Shown here: positions 8,170-16,478 of the stretch, piece after piece | Position numbering within the stretch: position 1 is the stretch's first letter | Layout of the letters: each line of letters opens with the position of its first letter | NCBI GenBank assembly: GCA_030725715.1 | Contig: JANRFG010000032.1 | Coordinates: 62,001 to 126,000 of the forward strand | DNA: 64,000 nt | Direction: 5' to 3' | DNA from: Opitutales bacterium | Lineage (GTDB): Bacteria > Verrucomicrobiota > Verrucomicrobiia > Opitutales > UBA953 | Made by a program: the position numbers and the translations under genes | Notes under the pieces: generated by a model | Seen by the model: only the letters and a program-made list of their open reading frames with translations | What the model was told of the DNA's origin: nothing | The model's database searches: none

Positions 8170-9486
8170 ATGTCGTTTGATTCCCTAGGCCTCGATGCCT
8201 CCATTCTCAAAGCCGTGGCCGACCAGGGCTACACCGAGCCGACGCCCATCCAGAAGGCCTCGATCCCGGTGATCATCGAGGGGCATGACGTCATCGGCGT
8301 CGCCCAGACCGGTACCGGCAAGACCGCCGCGTTCACCCTCCCGCTGCTGACCAAGCTGGTCCAGACCAAGTCCGGCGCCCACCAGGGCCGCGTCCGCTGC
8401 CTGATCCTGGCCCCGACCCGCGAACTGGTCGTCCAGATCGCCGAGAACGTCGCCGCCTATTCCCGTTACTCCGGCGCCACCGTCGCCACCTGCTACGGCG
8501 GCGTCTCCGAACGCCCCCAGATCGCCGCCCTCCGTCGCGGCTGTGACTTCCTCATCGCCACCCCGGGCCGTCTCCTCGACCTCGGCGGCCAGGGCCACGG
8601 CGACTTCTCCGCCGTCGAATACCTCGTCCTCGACGAAGCCGACCGCATGCTGGACATGGGCTTCCTGCCCGCGATCAACACCATCGTCCGCGCCCTCCCG
8701 AAGGAACGCCAGACCCTGATGTTCTCCGCCACGCTCTCCCGCGAGATCGAGACCCTCACGAAGCAGTATCAGCGCGAGCCGAAGCTGATCGAGGTCGGCC
8801 GCCGCTCCAACCCTGCCGAGACCGTCACCCAGCTCCTCTATGAGTGCCCGGGCGCGCTCAAGCAGGTCATGCTGCACCACCTCCTCAAGGACGAGTCCCT
8901 GAAGATGGTCCTCGTCTTCGCGCGCACCAAGCACGGCGCCGACCGCATCTGCCGCAAGCTCCAGGGCGAAGACATCAGCTGCGCCGCCATCCACGCCAAC
9001 CGTTCGCAGAGCCAGCGTCAGCGCGCCCTGCAGGCCTTCAAGAACAACGAGATCCGCGTGCTCGTCGCGACCGACATCGCCTCGCGCGGCATCGACGTCG
9101 ACGGCATCTCCCACGTCTTCAACTTCGACTTCCCTGACCAGCTCGAAGACTACGTCCACCGCATCGGCCGTACCGGCCGCGCGCTCGCGACCGGCACCGC
9201 CATCACCTTCGTCACGCGCGAGGACCTCGGCGAACTCCGCCGCCTCGAGCGCATCGTCGGCAAGCACCTCCATTGCGGTAAGCTGCAGGGCTTCGATTAC
9301 ACCCAGCAGGCTCCGCCCCGCACCCCGGAAGATTTCCAGCGTCACCAGGATCCCCGCGCCGGCGCGCACAATAGCGAACGCGAAGGCCGCCCTCAGGGGG
9401 GTCGTCACGGCGGCTACCGCGCTTCCCAGGGCAACTACCGCCCCTTCGGTCGTCCGGGCACCCGTCGCCAGGGCGGACCTAAGTAA
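8170..9486 (+). CDS. DEAD-box ATP-dependent RNA helicase, RhlE-like
   Basis: A 438-residue RNA helicase with all family motifs in order: Q motif (GYTEPTPIQ), motif I AQTGTGKT, PTREL, TPGR, DEAD in VLDEADRMLDMGF, SAT, VLVFARTK, ATDIASRGID and HRIGRTGRA. A basic Gly/Arg-rich tail (GGRHGGYRASQGNYRP) probably contacts RNA. It unwinds RNA during ribosome assembly or mRNA turnover in the cytosol. The track ORF starts at 8074, but its first 32 residues are encoded by repeat and leader sequence; the ATG at 8170 gives the canonical MSFDSLGL start of RhlE proteins. The 3' end overlaps DUF2256 on the other strand by 8 nt. Confidence 0.96.
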   Translation: MSFDSLGLDASILKAVADQGYTEPTPIQKASIPVIIEGHDVIGVAQTGTGKTAAFTLPLLTKLVQTKSGAHQGRVRCLILAPTRELVVQIAENVAAYSRYSGATVATCYGGVSERPQIAALRRGCDFLIATPGRLLDLGGQGHGDFSAVEYLVLDEADRMLDMGFLPAINTIVRALPKERQTLMFSATLSREIETLTKQYQREPKLIEVGRRSNPAETVTQLLYECPGALKQVMLHHLLKDESLKMVLVFARTKHGADRICRKLQGEDISCAAIHANRSQSQRQRALQAFKNNEIRVLVATDIASRGIDVDGISHVFNFDFPDQLEDYVHRIGRTGRALATGTAITFVTREDLGELRRLERIVGKHLHCGKLQGFDYTQQAPPRTPEDFQRHQDPRAGAHNSEREGRPQGGRHGGYRASQGNYRPFGRPGTRRQGGPK

Positions 9487-9706
9487 GCGAGGACACGAGG
9501 ACTTGAGGGCCGGTGGGCCCGAGGTTTCGATCAGCCCGGAGACCCGGGCTTTTTTGTGCCTTCCCGCGCGGGGTCCCCTTGCGGCAGGCGTCGCTGCAGA
9601 AGCGGACCTCATCCCAGCAGCGGGCCCACTTCTTCCGCCAGAGGAAGGGGCGTCGGCAGGTCGGACAGGTCTTGACCGGGAGGTTCTCTTTTTTGACGCC
9701 GCGCAT
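9479..9706 (-). CDS. DUF2256 small zinc-ribbon-like protein
   Basis: A 75-residue protein with the compact DUF2256 signature: KKENLPVKTCPTCRRPF, WRKKWARCWDEVRFCSDAC. The four-cysteine arrangement CPTC and CSDAC suggests a zinc ribbon. The ATG at 9706 is preferred to the track start at 9748 because the family begins directly at the lysine-rich VKKENLP block. DUF2256 genes are often found beside cryptochrome/photolyase genes, and an iron-sulfur photolyase lies 0.9 kb away here on the other strand. Its last 20 or so residues are encoded over the antisense of the DEAD-box terminator and are probably unconserved. Function is unknown. Confidence 0.85.
   Translation of the reverse strand: MRGVKKENLPVKTCPTCRRPFLWRKKWARCWDEVRFCSDACRKGTPRGKAQKSPGLRADRNLGPTGPQVLVSSLT
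9533..9555 (+). terminator. Rho-independent terminator of the DEAD-box gene, inside DUF2256 antisense
   Basis: AGCCCGG-AGAC-CCGGGCT followed by TTTTT on the + strand, 46 nt after the helicase stop codon. It lies within the coding region of the convergent DUF2256 gene. Confidence 0.85.
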
Positions 9707-9768
9707 GCCGACTTTGTGTGCGGATTCGTCAATCCCGCAAACGGGCAAGCGGAATCCGGCTTCCGGGG

Positions 9769-9796
9769 TTGGAATCAGACCGTTGGCCCCTTAGTC
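9769..9796 (+). promoter_or_regulatory. Putative promoter of DUF1080 gene
   Basis: TTGGAA, 16 nt, TTAGTC. The -10 box ends directly at the ATG at 9797, so transcription would begin near the second ATG at 9803 and the mRNA would be leaderless. Confidence 0.45.
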
Positions 9797-10576
9797 ATGG
9801 GCATGCGTCGCATCCTGCCCCTGGTCGGTTCCTGTCTCGTCACGTTGGCCTCCGCGGAGGAGCCTAAGTGGCACTCCTTGTTCAACGGCAAGGACCTGTC
9901 GGGGTGGACGCCCAAGATCGCCAAGCATCCCCTCGGCGAGAATTACGCCGACACCTTCCGGGTCGAGGACGGCATGATCAAGGTGGCCTATGACCGCTAT
10001 GCGAAGTTCGACCAGCAGTATGGGCATCTCTTCACCAACCTCGCGTATTCGCGTTATGTCCTGCGGATGGAGTATCGCTTCGCCGGGAAGATGATGGCCG
10101 ACGCCCCGAAGTACGTGAACCTCAACAGCGGCGTCATGCTCCACGCCCAGCCCCCGCAGAGCATGGGGGTGGAACAGGGTTTTCCTTCCAGCCTGGAGTT
10201 CCAATTCCTGGCCGACGAAGGGAAGGGGGCCCGCCCGACCGGCAACGTCTGCACCCCCGGCACCAATCTCGAGATGGACGGCAGGCTGGTCACCCAGCAC
10301 ATCGTCACCTCGAAGGCGCCGACCTTTCCGCCCGAGCAATGGGTGGCCATCGAGGTCGAAGTGCGCGGGGACGAAGAAATCGTCCATCGCGTGAACGGCG
10401 CGGAGGTGCTCCGCTACCAACGTCCGCAGCTCGACCCGCGTAACCATGTCTCCCCGGCGACCGACCAGCTGGACGCCGGCGCCGAACTGCTGCTCTCCCA
10501 CGGCCACATCGCCCTCCAGGCGGAAGGTCAGCCGGTCTGGTTCCGCCGCATCGAACTCCGCCGACTGGCGCGATAA
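9797..10576 (+). CDS. Secreted DUF1080 (3-keto-disaccharide hydrolase) protein
   Basis: A 259-residue exported protein with signal RRILPLVGSCLVTLASA and one DUF1080 concanavalin-like jelly-roll domain (PF06439). Family marks are WHSLFNGKDLSGW near the mature N terminus, YRFAGKMMADAPKYVNLNSGVML in the middle and the terminal strand HIALQAEGQPVWFRRIELR. Characterised relatives cleave 3-keto-glucosides, while many function only in carbohydrate binding. The track ORF extends 98 codons upstream over the antisense of DUF2256 and is rejected. Either 9797 or the second ATG at 9803 may be the true start; the promoter position favours 9803. Confidence 0.9.
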   Translation: MGMRRILPLVGSCLVTLASAEEPKWHSLFNGKDLSGWTPKIAKHPLGENYADTFRVEDGMIKVAYDRYAKFDQQYGHLFTNLAYSRYVLRMEYRFAGKMMADAPKYVNLNSGVMLHAQPPQSMGVEQGFPSSLEFQFLADEGKGARPTGNVCTPGTNLEMDGRLVTQHIVTSKAPTFPPEQWVAIEVEVRGDEEIVHRVNGAEVLRYQRPQLDPRNHVSPATDQLDAGAELLLSHGHIALQAEGQPVWFRRIELRRLAR

Positions 10577-10623
10577 CGGCGGCGACGGTTTGCGTCGGGC
10601 GGGGTTCGTCCTTCTTTGCGGGC

Positions 10624-12165
10624 GTGCCCTCCACCGTCCGTCTCATCCTCGGCGACCAGCTGAACCCGGAGCATTCTTGGTTCGGCAAGAAGGACCCGTC
10701 CGTGACGTATGTCTTCATGGAGATCCGCTCCGAGACGGACTATGTCGTGCATCACGCCCAGAAGGTCATCGCGATCTTTGCCGGGATGCGTCGCATGGCG
10801 GAGCTCCTGACCAAGCAAGGCCATCAGGTCCGTTACTTCCGGTTGGGCGATAAGGATAATCAGCAGTCTTTCGCGGAAAACCTGCGACGAGTCTTCAAGG
10901 CGACCAAGGCCGCGCGTTTCGAATACCAGGAGCCGGATGAGTGGCGACTCGACCAGGACCTGCGGGCCTTCGCTGCCGGTTGCGGTCTCGTCACGGCCTG
11001 CGTCAGCTCCGAGCACTTCCTTGACGGCCGCGGCGGCGTCGCGGCGCATTTCCAGAAGGACGCCAAGCGCTGGTTGATGGAGTCTTATTATCGCAAGATG
11101 CGCGTCCGGACGCGCCTGCTGATGGAGGAGGACGGCACGCCGGCCGGCGGCGAATGGAATTACGACAAGGAGAACCGCAAGCCCTGGAAGGGCACGCCGC
11201 CTCCGCCCAAGACCTGGGACCTCTCCCACGACCACTCCGCCATCTGGGCGGAGATCCAGGCCGCCGGGGTGAAGACCATGGGCAAGCCTTCGGAGAAGGA
11301 CTTCCCTTGGCCTGCCGACCGTAAGGAGGCGCTCAAGCAGTTGGATGCCTTCATCGAGCGAGGGCTGCCTGATTTCGGTGACTACGAGGACGCGATGCAT
11401 ACGTCCTCGGACCGGCTCTTCCATTCGAGGCTGTCCTTCGCCCTGAACGTGAAGCTGCTGGCGCCGGCCGAAGTCGCCGCCGCCGCGGCCGACGCCCATG
11501 CGCGCGATCCGAAGCGGTATCCTTTGGCAGCCACGGAAGGCTTCGTCCGGCAGATCATCGGCTGGCGCGAATACATCCGTGGGGTCTATTGGGCCAAGAT
11601 GCCCGGCTACGCCGAAGCCAACGGACTCGGCCACACGCTCTCGCTGCCGTCCTGGTTCTGGACCGGCAAGGTGAAGATGAACTGCATGCGCCACTCCGTG
11701 GGCCAGTCGCTCGACACCGCTTATGCCCATCACATCCAGCGCCTGATGGTCATCGGATCCTTCTGTCTGACCGCGGGCGTCGATCCCGCGGAAGTCGAGC
11801 GCTGGTATCTCGGCGTCTACATCGACGCCTTCCAGTGGGTCGAGCTCCCGAACGTCGTCGGCATGAGTCAGCACGCCGACGGCGGCTTCCTCGCCAGCAA
11901 GCCGTATTGCTGCGCCGCGAGCTACGTCTCCAAGATGTCGAATTATTGCGGCGGTTGTCCGTATGATCCCAAGGATCGCACCGGGCCGCTGGCCTGTCCG
12001 CTGAACGCGCTCTACTGGGATTTCTGGCTGCGCCATCAGGACCGCTTCCTCAATAACCCGCGCATCGGCATGGCCGTACGTCAGGCCGCGAACATGTCGC
12101 CGGCGGAGAAAGCCGCCGTGAAGAAGAAAGCGGCGGAGCTAAGGGCCGGGATCGAGGAGCTTTGA
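10624..12165 (+). CDS. Cryptochrome/photolyase, iron-sulfur (6-4)-photolyase type
   Basis: A 513-residue cytosolic flavoprotein of the photolyase-related family (PF04244; FeS-BCP, PhrB type), which repairs UV (6-4) photoproducts using FAD and a 4Fe-4S cluster. The N-terminal antenna domain starts VRLILGDQLNPEHSWF. The FAD-binding half contains GWREYIRGVYW, ETHR-like helices, and YIDAFQWVELPNVVGMSQHADGG. Cysteines in YCCAASYV, NYCGGCPYD and LACPLNALYW supply the cluster ligands. The start is GTG at 10624, giving the normal N terminus PSTVRLILGD. DUF2256 nearby fits the usual genomic association of this family. Confidence 0.95.
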   Translation: MPSTVRLILGDQLNPEHSWFGKKDPSVTYVFMEIRSETDYVVHHAQKVIAIFAGMRRMAELLTKQGHQVRYFRLGDKDNQQSFAENLRRVFKATKAARFEYQEPDEWRLDQDLRAFAAGCGLVTACVSSEHFLDGRGGVAAHFQKDAKRWLMESYYRKMRVRTRLLMEEDGTPAGGEWNYDKENRKPWKGTPPPPKTWDLSHDHSAIWAEIQAAGVKTMGKPSEKDFPWPADRKEALKQLDAFIERGLPDFGDYEDAMHTSSDRLFHSRLSFALNVKLLAPAEVAAAAADAHARDPKRYPLAATEGFVRQIIGWREYIRGVYWAKMPGYAEANGLGHTLSLPSWFWTGKVKMNCMRHSVGQSLDTAYAHHIQRLMVIGSFCLTAGVDPAEVERWYLGVYIDAFQWVELPNVVGMSQHADGGFLASKPYCCAASYVSKMSNYCGGCPYDPKDRTGPLACPLNALYWDFWLRHQDRFLNNPRIGMAVRQAANMSPAEKAAVKKKAAELRAGIEEL

Positions 12166-12313
12166 AGACTAGAGGACTGAGTGGAGCGCTGCGTTAAGGA
12201 CTGAATGGAGGGCTGAATTGATTCGGGGCCCCAGCCAGCCATCCGGTCTCCGGTTTCCCTTTGAGTTTAAGTAATTCCGCCACCCGCCACCCGGGGCTGC
12301 CACCCGCCACCTG
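12166..12313. repeat. Short-unit repeat arms of two families between convergent genes
   Basis: The left part (about 12166-12220) is an imperfect 7-8-mer array of AGGACTGA/ATGGAGGGCTGAAT units. The right part (12277-12313) reads CCGCCACCCGCCACCC and CTGCCACCCGCCACC, which on the minus strand is tandem GGGTGGC heptamers. The arms are G-rich left and C-rich right as at other sites, but belong to different sequence families. They occupy the gap between the photolyase and a convergent sulfatase. Confidence 0.6.
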
Positions 12314-12332
12314 AAGTTGTCTCTCCGTCTCT

Positions 12333-13847
12333 TTACTTCTTCGCCGCCTTCTTTTTGCCTTTGCCGGCGGGCAGCGGGTCGACGCCGGGAAGCGGGAAGT
12401 CGGGATTAGGCACGCGGGCCGCGGCCATCTTGGCTTCGAGTCCTTTCACGATGTCCGGGAATTTCGCGGCGAGGTCAGTCGTCTCGTTGGGGTCGGCGTC
12501 GAGGTCGTAGAGCTGGGTGACGATCGGCTGGCCGGCCTTGGCCTTCTTCGCCATGTCCGTGCGGATCGCCTTCCACTTGCCTTCCCAGATCGCCTGCTGC
12601 GAGCCATAGCCCGGGAACTCGCGATAGAGCGGGGCGGCGCGCGGCGCGTCCGTGCCCTTGAGCGCCAGGACGAGGCTCTCGCTGGCGATGGCCGCGCTGC
12701 GTTCCGGTTTCACGCCGGCCAGTTCGGAGAAGGTGGCGAACCAGTCTTCGAAACCGGAGAGGCGGTGCGAGCGCGTGCCCGCCTTGATGCCGGCGGGCCA
12801 GCGGACGACCGTGGGTTCGCGGACGCCACCTTCATGGAGCGAGCCCTTGAGGCCTCTGAGGCCGCCCGCGGAGTCGAAGTATTTCGTATCGGCCCCGCCC
12901 ACGTCGTGCGTGGCGCCGTTGTCGCCGGAGAAGACGATGATCGTGTTATCCGCCACGCCGGCTTTCTCGAGGGCGGCGAGGATGCGGCCGACTTCCTTGT
13001 CCAGGCGCGAGATCATCGCGGCGTAAGTCGTGCGCGGGGTGCGGTTGGGACTGTAGCCGCCCTTCTTCGGGGCGTAGGGGCCGGCCTCGGTGATCACGCC
13101 TTCATACTGTTTCAGCTCTTCGGCGGGGACCTGCAGGGCCACATGCGGCAGCGGCGAGGCGTAGTAGAGGAAGAAGGGCTTGTCCTTATGGGCCGCGATG
13201 AAGGCTTCGGCGCCCACGATGGTACGCTCGCTCAGGAAGTCCTTGCCGATGAACGGCGCGTAGGCCTTGGGGTCCTGCGGGTCGGCGTCGGCCGGGAAGA
13301 CGCCGTGGCCGGGCGCGCCGTCGGGGCCGTTGTCGAGCGGCACTTTCTTGCCGTCATCCTGGATGAAGGGAGGGTAGTGGCTGTGCGCGACCCACTGGCT
13401 GGTCACGCCGAGGAAGCGGTCGAAGCCCTGCTTCAGCGGACTGCCGGTGGACTCGAAACTGCCCATGCCCCATTTGCCGAACGCGGCGGTCGCATAGCCG
13501 GCTTGCTTGAGCGTGCCCGGCAGCGTGGCGATGCCGGCGGGCAGGGGGAACTGCTCGCGGTCGCCGACGTCGCCGTTGTCGCGGGCCGTGGCGTGGCCGG
13601 GGTTGCGGCCGGTCATCAGCACCGTGCGCGAAGGGGCGCAGACCGCGTTGCCGCAGTAGTGCCGGGTGAGGATCATCCCTTCGCGGGCGAGGCGGTCGAC
13701 GTTCGGGGTGCGGATGATCTTCTGGCCGTTGAAGCCGACTTCGCCGTAGCCGAGGTCGTCCGCCAGGATGAAGACGATGTTCGGACGGGTCTCCGCGCCG
13801 AGGACGGCGGCCAACAGGGCTAGCAGGAGCAGGGGGGTGCGGCTCAT
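12333..13847 (-). CDS. S1 sulfatase, secreted
   Basis: A 504-residue exported enzyme hydrolysing sulfate esters, probably of polysaccharides, in the periplasm or outside. Signal SRTPLLLLALLAAVLGA; Ca2+-binding start RPNIVFILADDLGYG; formylglycine motif CAPSRTVLMTGR; second metal block VFSGDNGATHDVGG. The Cys must be oxidised to formylglycine by a maturase not present in this window. The protein ends GKGKKKAAKK, one of many Lys-rich tails here. A promoter TCGACA-N17-TAGGAA places transcription start on the ATG itself. Substrate cannot be told from motifs. Confidence 0.95.
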   Translation of the reverse strand: MSRTPLLLLALLAAVLGAETRPNIVFILADDLGYGEVGFNGQKIIRTPNVDRLAREGMILTRHYCGNAVCAPSRTVLMTGRNPGHATARDNGDVGDREQFPLPAGIATLPGTLKQAGYATAAFGKWGMGSFESTGSPLKQGFDRFLGVTSQWVAHSHYPPFIQDDGKKVPLDNGPDGAPGHGVFPADADPQDPKAYAPFIGKDFLSERTIVGAEAFIAAHKDKPFFLYYASPLPHVALQVPAEELKQYEGVITEAGPYAPKKGGYSPNRTPRTTYAAMISRLDKEVGRILAALEKAGVADNTIIVFSGDNGATHDVGGADTKYFDSAGGLRGLKGSLHEGGVREPTVVRWPAGIKAGTRSHRLSGFEDWFATFSELAGVKPERSAAIASESLVLALKGTDAPRAAPLYREFPGYGSQQAIWEGKWKAIRTDMAKKAKAGQPIVTQLYDLDADPNETTDLAAKFPDIVKGLEAKMAAARVPNPDFPLPGVDPLPAGKGKKKAAKK

Positions 13848-13853
13848 GCCTTA

Positions 13854-13882
13854 TTCCTAGGGTTAGCCCTTGGTTCTGTCGA
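13854..13882 (-). promoter_or_regulatory. Putative leaderless promoter of sulfatase 12333-13847
   Basis: Minus strand TCGACA, 17 nt, TAGGAA. Seven bases after the -10 lies the A of the ATG at 13847. Confidence 0.45.
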
Positions 13883-13908
13883 GAAACCACGGGGGTGGGT
13901 TTGTCGGA

Positions 13909-13938
13909 TTGACATCCCTGCCGGGCTGGGGCTTAACC
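13909..13938 (+). promoter_or_regulatory. Putative promoter of tRNA-Pro
   Basis: TTGACA, 18 nt, TTAACC; the transcript would begin about 9 nt before the mature tRNA 5' end. It matches the aspS promoter boxes. Confidence 0.55.
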
Positions 13939-13953
13939 CAATCTTTCCTCTCT

Positions 13954-14030
<77 letters not shown>

Positions 14031-14071
14031 GAGGAAAAGCCGCCGAAACCCAGCCAGATGGGGCTAAGGGC

Positions 14072-15424
14072 CTATTTCTTCGCCTTCTTGGCAGCGGGCT
14101 TGCCGCCCTTGGGGCTCTGGAAGAGCGGGGCGACCAGCTCCTTGTCCCAGTCCGACAGGTCGGCGGAAAGCTTGGCGACGACTTCGGGTCGGGCGGCCGC
14201 CAGATCCTTGGTTTCGCCGATGTCGGTCGAAAGGTCGTAGAGTTCGGCGGGCTGCTTGCCGTGGCGGACCAGCTTCCAGTCGCCGGAGCGGACGGCGTGG
14301 CTTTGCCCGCCGCCGGTGCGCCAGAAGAGGTTCGCATGCGGTGCGGCTTGGCTCTCGCCTCGCAGGAAGGGGATGAGGTTGACGCCGTCGAGTCTGCGCT
14401 CGGAGGGGAAGGTGACGCCGGCCAGCGACAACGCCGTGGCCGTGACGTCGAGGGACGACACCGGGCGGTCGTAGGTCGAGCCCGCCTTGAGCCGGGCCGG
14501 CCAGCTGACGACGAAAGGCACGCGGACGCCGCCTTCGTAGGTCGTGCCTTTGTGGCCGCGCAGCGGCGTGTTGTCGGCGCCGAGCGAGGGTGGCGTGCCG
14601 CCGTTGTCGCTGAAGAAGAAGATCAGCGTGTCCTGCGTCTGTCCGCTGGCCGCGAGCGCCCGGGTGACCTCGCCGACGGCGTCGTCCAGCAGGCTGATCT
14701 GCGCGAGACACTTGCGGCGGGTCGGGTCTTTCACGTCGGCGAACAGCTTCTCCCGCTCAGGCGTGGGCATGTGCGGGGTGTGCGGGGCGTTGAACGCCAG
14801 GTAAAGCATCCAAGGGGCGCCGGCGTGGCGCGTGACGAACGCGGCGGCTTCCTGGCCGAAGGCCGCGGTCAGGTGGGCGGGGACTTCCGTCGTGGCCTGG
14901 CCGTCGCGGGTCAGCGGGACGTTGTATTCTTTCTTCACGTCGATCGCCCAGCCGGAGAAGGAATGGCCGCCGCCGATGAAGCCATAGGTCTGTTGGAAAC
15001 CGCGGGCCCAGGGCGTGTGCGCCGGCGTCGCGCCGAGGTGCCACTTGCCGATCCAGCCCGTCCGGTAGCCGGCTTCCTGCAGGAACTGCGGCAGAAGCTT
15101 CTCGGTGAGCGGCAGGCCCGCCACGGCGTCGGCCGGATTATAGGCCGGATTATTCTCGTGCCCGAAGCGTTGTTGGTAGCGGCCCGTGAGCAGGCCGGCG
15201 CGCGTGGGCGAACAGAAGGGGTGGGAGACGTAGCCGCTGGTGCAGCGCACGCCGGAGGCGGCGAGCGCGTCCAGGTGGGGTGTCGGCACGGCTTTGCCGC
15301 CGTTGAAGCCGACGTCGGCGTAGCCTTGGTCGTCGCTGACGATGACGAGGATGTTGGGCTTGCGGTCGGCGGCGAAAGCCAATGCGCAGGCGCAGGTGGC
15401 GAGGAGCAGTCGGAGGGTGTTCAT
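14072..15424 (-). CDS. S1 sulfatase, secreted
   Basis: A 450-residue sulfatase. The ATG at 15424 is chosen over the 45-codon longer track ORF because it starts the signal peptide NTLRLLLATCACALAFA. Then follow NILVIVSDDQGYADVGFNGG (metal site), the formylglycine motif CSPTRAGLLTGRYQQRFGHE, the GKWHLG block and FFSDNGG. The GRYQQRFGHE continuation is typical of sulfatases in PVC and Bacteroidetes polysaccharide loci. The product ends KPAAKKAKK. The start lies 7 nt after the stop of the alpha/beta hydrolase, so the genes 17470-14072 probably form one transcript. Confidence 0.95.
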   Translation of the reverse strand: MNTLRLLLATCACALAFAADRKPNILVIVSDDQGYADVGFNGGKAVPTPHLDALAASGVRCTSGYVSHPFCSPTRAGLLTGRYQQRFGHENNPAYNPADAVAGLPLTEKLLPQFLQEAGYRTGWIGKWHLGATPAHTPWARGFQQTYGFIGGGHSFSGWAIDVKKEYNVPLTRDGQATTEVPAHLTAAFGQEAAAFVTRHAGAPWMLYLAFNAPHTPHMPTPEREKLFADVKDPTRRKCLAQISLLDDAVGEVTRALAASGQTQDTLIFFFSDNGGTPPSLGADNTPLRGHKGTTYEGGVRVPFVVSWPARLKAGSTYDRPVSSLDVTATALSLAGVTFPSERRLDGVNLIPFLRGESQAAPHANLFWRTGGGQSHAVRSGDWKLVRHGKQPAELYDLSTDIGETKDLAAARPEVVAKLSADLSDWDKELVAPLFQSPKGGKPAAKKAKK

Positions 15425-15431
15425 GATAAGG

Positions 15432-16478
15432 CTATTTTGAGACCTCGGTCGCGGCGCCGGCTTGGCTGGGGTTGGCGCCGAGACTGAAGTCCGCGGGCTG
15501 GCCCTTGCGTTGACGCGAGAGCCACAGCACGCCGGCCGAGGATTCGGATTCGTGGCCACCTTCGAAGACCGTCACGCGGGCATTGCCGGACGAGCGACGG
15601 AAGAGCACGGCCTTCTGGCGTTCGGGGTCGGCTTGGGTCTCGGCAGCAAGTTTGGCGGGGACCTTCCGCTCCCGGACCATGGAGTCGATGTCACCGACAG
15701 GGATCTGCTTGTCCTGCGCAGCCAGGACATTGAAGGCGTGGAGCGAGTGGCTGACGGGCACGGAGCCGGTGTGGCCGTCGTGGATGCCGGTATTGATGTC
15801 GAGCGGCACGCCTTTGGCGGCGGCGAGGTGGAAGAGGGGGGAGCGGTAACGGTACTCGGCTTCGGTGGCGGGGCCGGGCGGGCCGCCACAGGACTGCTCG
15901 AGCATCTTGGCGTAGTTGTTCTTGCGGGTCTTGCTCTCGGCGTGCCACGCCGCGAGGTCGGAGATCGGCACCCAGGCGCTCACGCCGGCCCAAAGGTCGG
16001 GCGCTCGGGCGGCCATGACGAGGGACATATGGCCGCCGCCGGAGCCGCCGATGAGGTAGATGCGGGAAGCATCGATACGTGCGTCGCGACGGGCGTAGGC
16101 GACGGCGTCGAGGATGTCCTGCGAGGCCAGGTCCGAGGCGCAGGCTTCAGGCCGGCTGTTCGGGCCGCGGAAATCGGGAGCGACGAGCACCCAGCCCATC
16201 TTCTTGGCCTGGGCGATCCACGGCGGGCCCTGCTCGAAGCCGCCGCTCCAAGAGTGCAGGAAGACGATGAGCGGCACCGCGGGGCCGGAGGCGTCATGTG
16301 CCGCGGACTCCGGTCGCCAATAGATGACTTTCTGCAGGGTGCCATCCTTCGTGCTCGGGATATCGATGGCCAGCTTCATCGCGGCGGCACGGGTCTCCGC
16401 GGCGGACGGACGTTTCGCCGCGACCTTGGGTTCGGCGGCGAAGGCGACGACGGAGAGGAGGAGCGCGAGGAGTCTCAC
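15432..16478 (-). CDS. Secreted alpha/beta hydrolase (prolyl oligopeptidase-type esterase)
   Basis: A 348-residue exported serine hydrolase. A short signal (RLLALLLSVVAFA) is followed by an alpha/beta fold with oxyanion strand VPLIVFLHSWSGG, nucleophile elbow GGSGGG in SRIYLIGGSGGGHMS, and a late acidic/histidine part with FEGGHES. It resembles the prolyl-oligopeptidase/acetyl-xylan-esterase type hydrolases that deacylate glycans. The start is a GTG at 16478 overlapping the TGA of the preceding gene (GTGA), which signals translational coupling with that hydrolase. The exact ester substrate is unknown. Confidence 0.88.
   Translation of the reverse strand: MRLLALLLSVVAFAAEPKVAAKRPSAAETRAAAMKLAIDIPSTKDGTLQKVIYWRPESAAHDASGPAVPLIVFLHSWSGGFEQGPPWIAQAKKMGWVLVAPDFRGPNSRPEACASDLASQDILDAVAYARRDARIDASRIYLIGGSGGGHMSLVMAARAPDLWAGVSAWVPISDLAAWHAESKTRKNNYAKMLEQSCGGPPGPATEAEYRYRSPLFHLAAAKGVPLDINTGIHDGHTGSVPVSHSLHAFNVLAAQDKQIPVGDIDSMVRERKVPAKLAAETQADPERQKAVLFRRSSGNARVTVFEGGHESESSAGVLWLSRQRKGQPADFSLGANPSQAGAATEVSK

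Noticed and set aside
9503-9796. N-terminal extension of the DUF1080 ORF
   Set aside because: It is antisense to DUF2256 and precedes a clear signal peptide.
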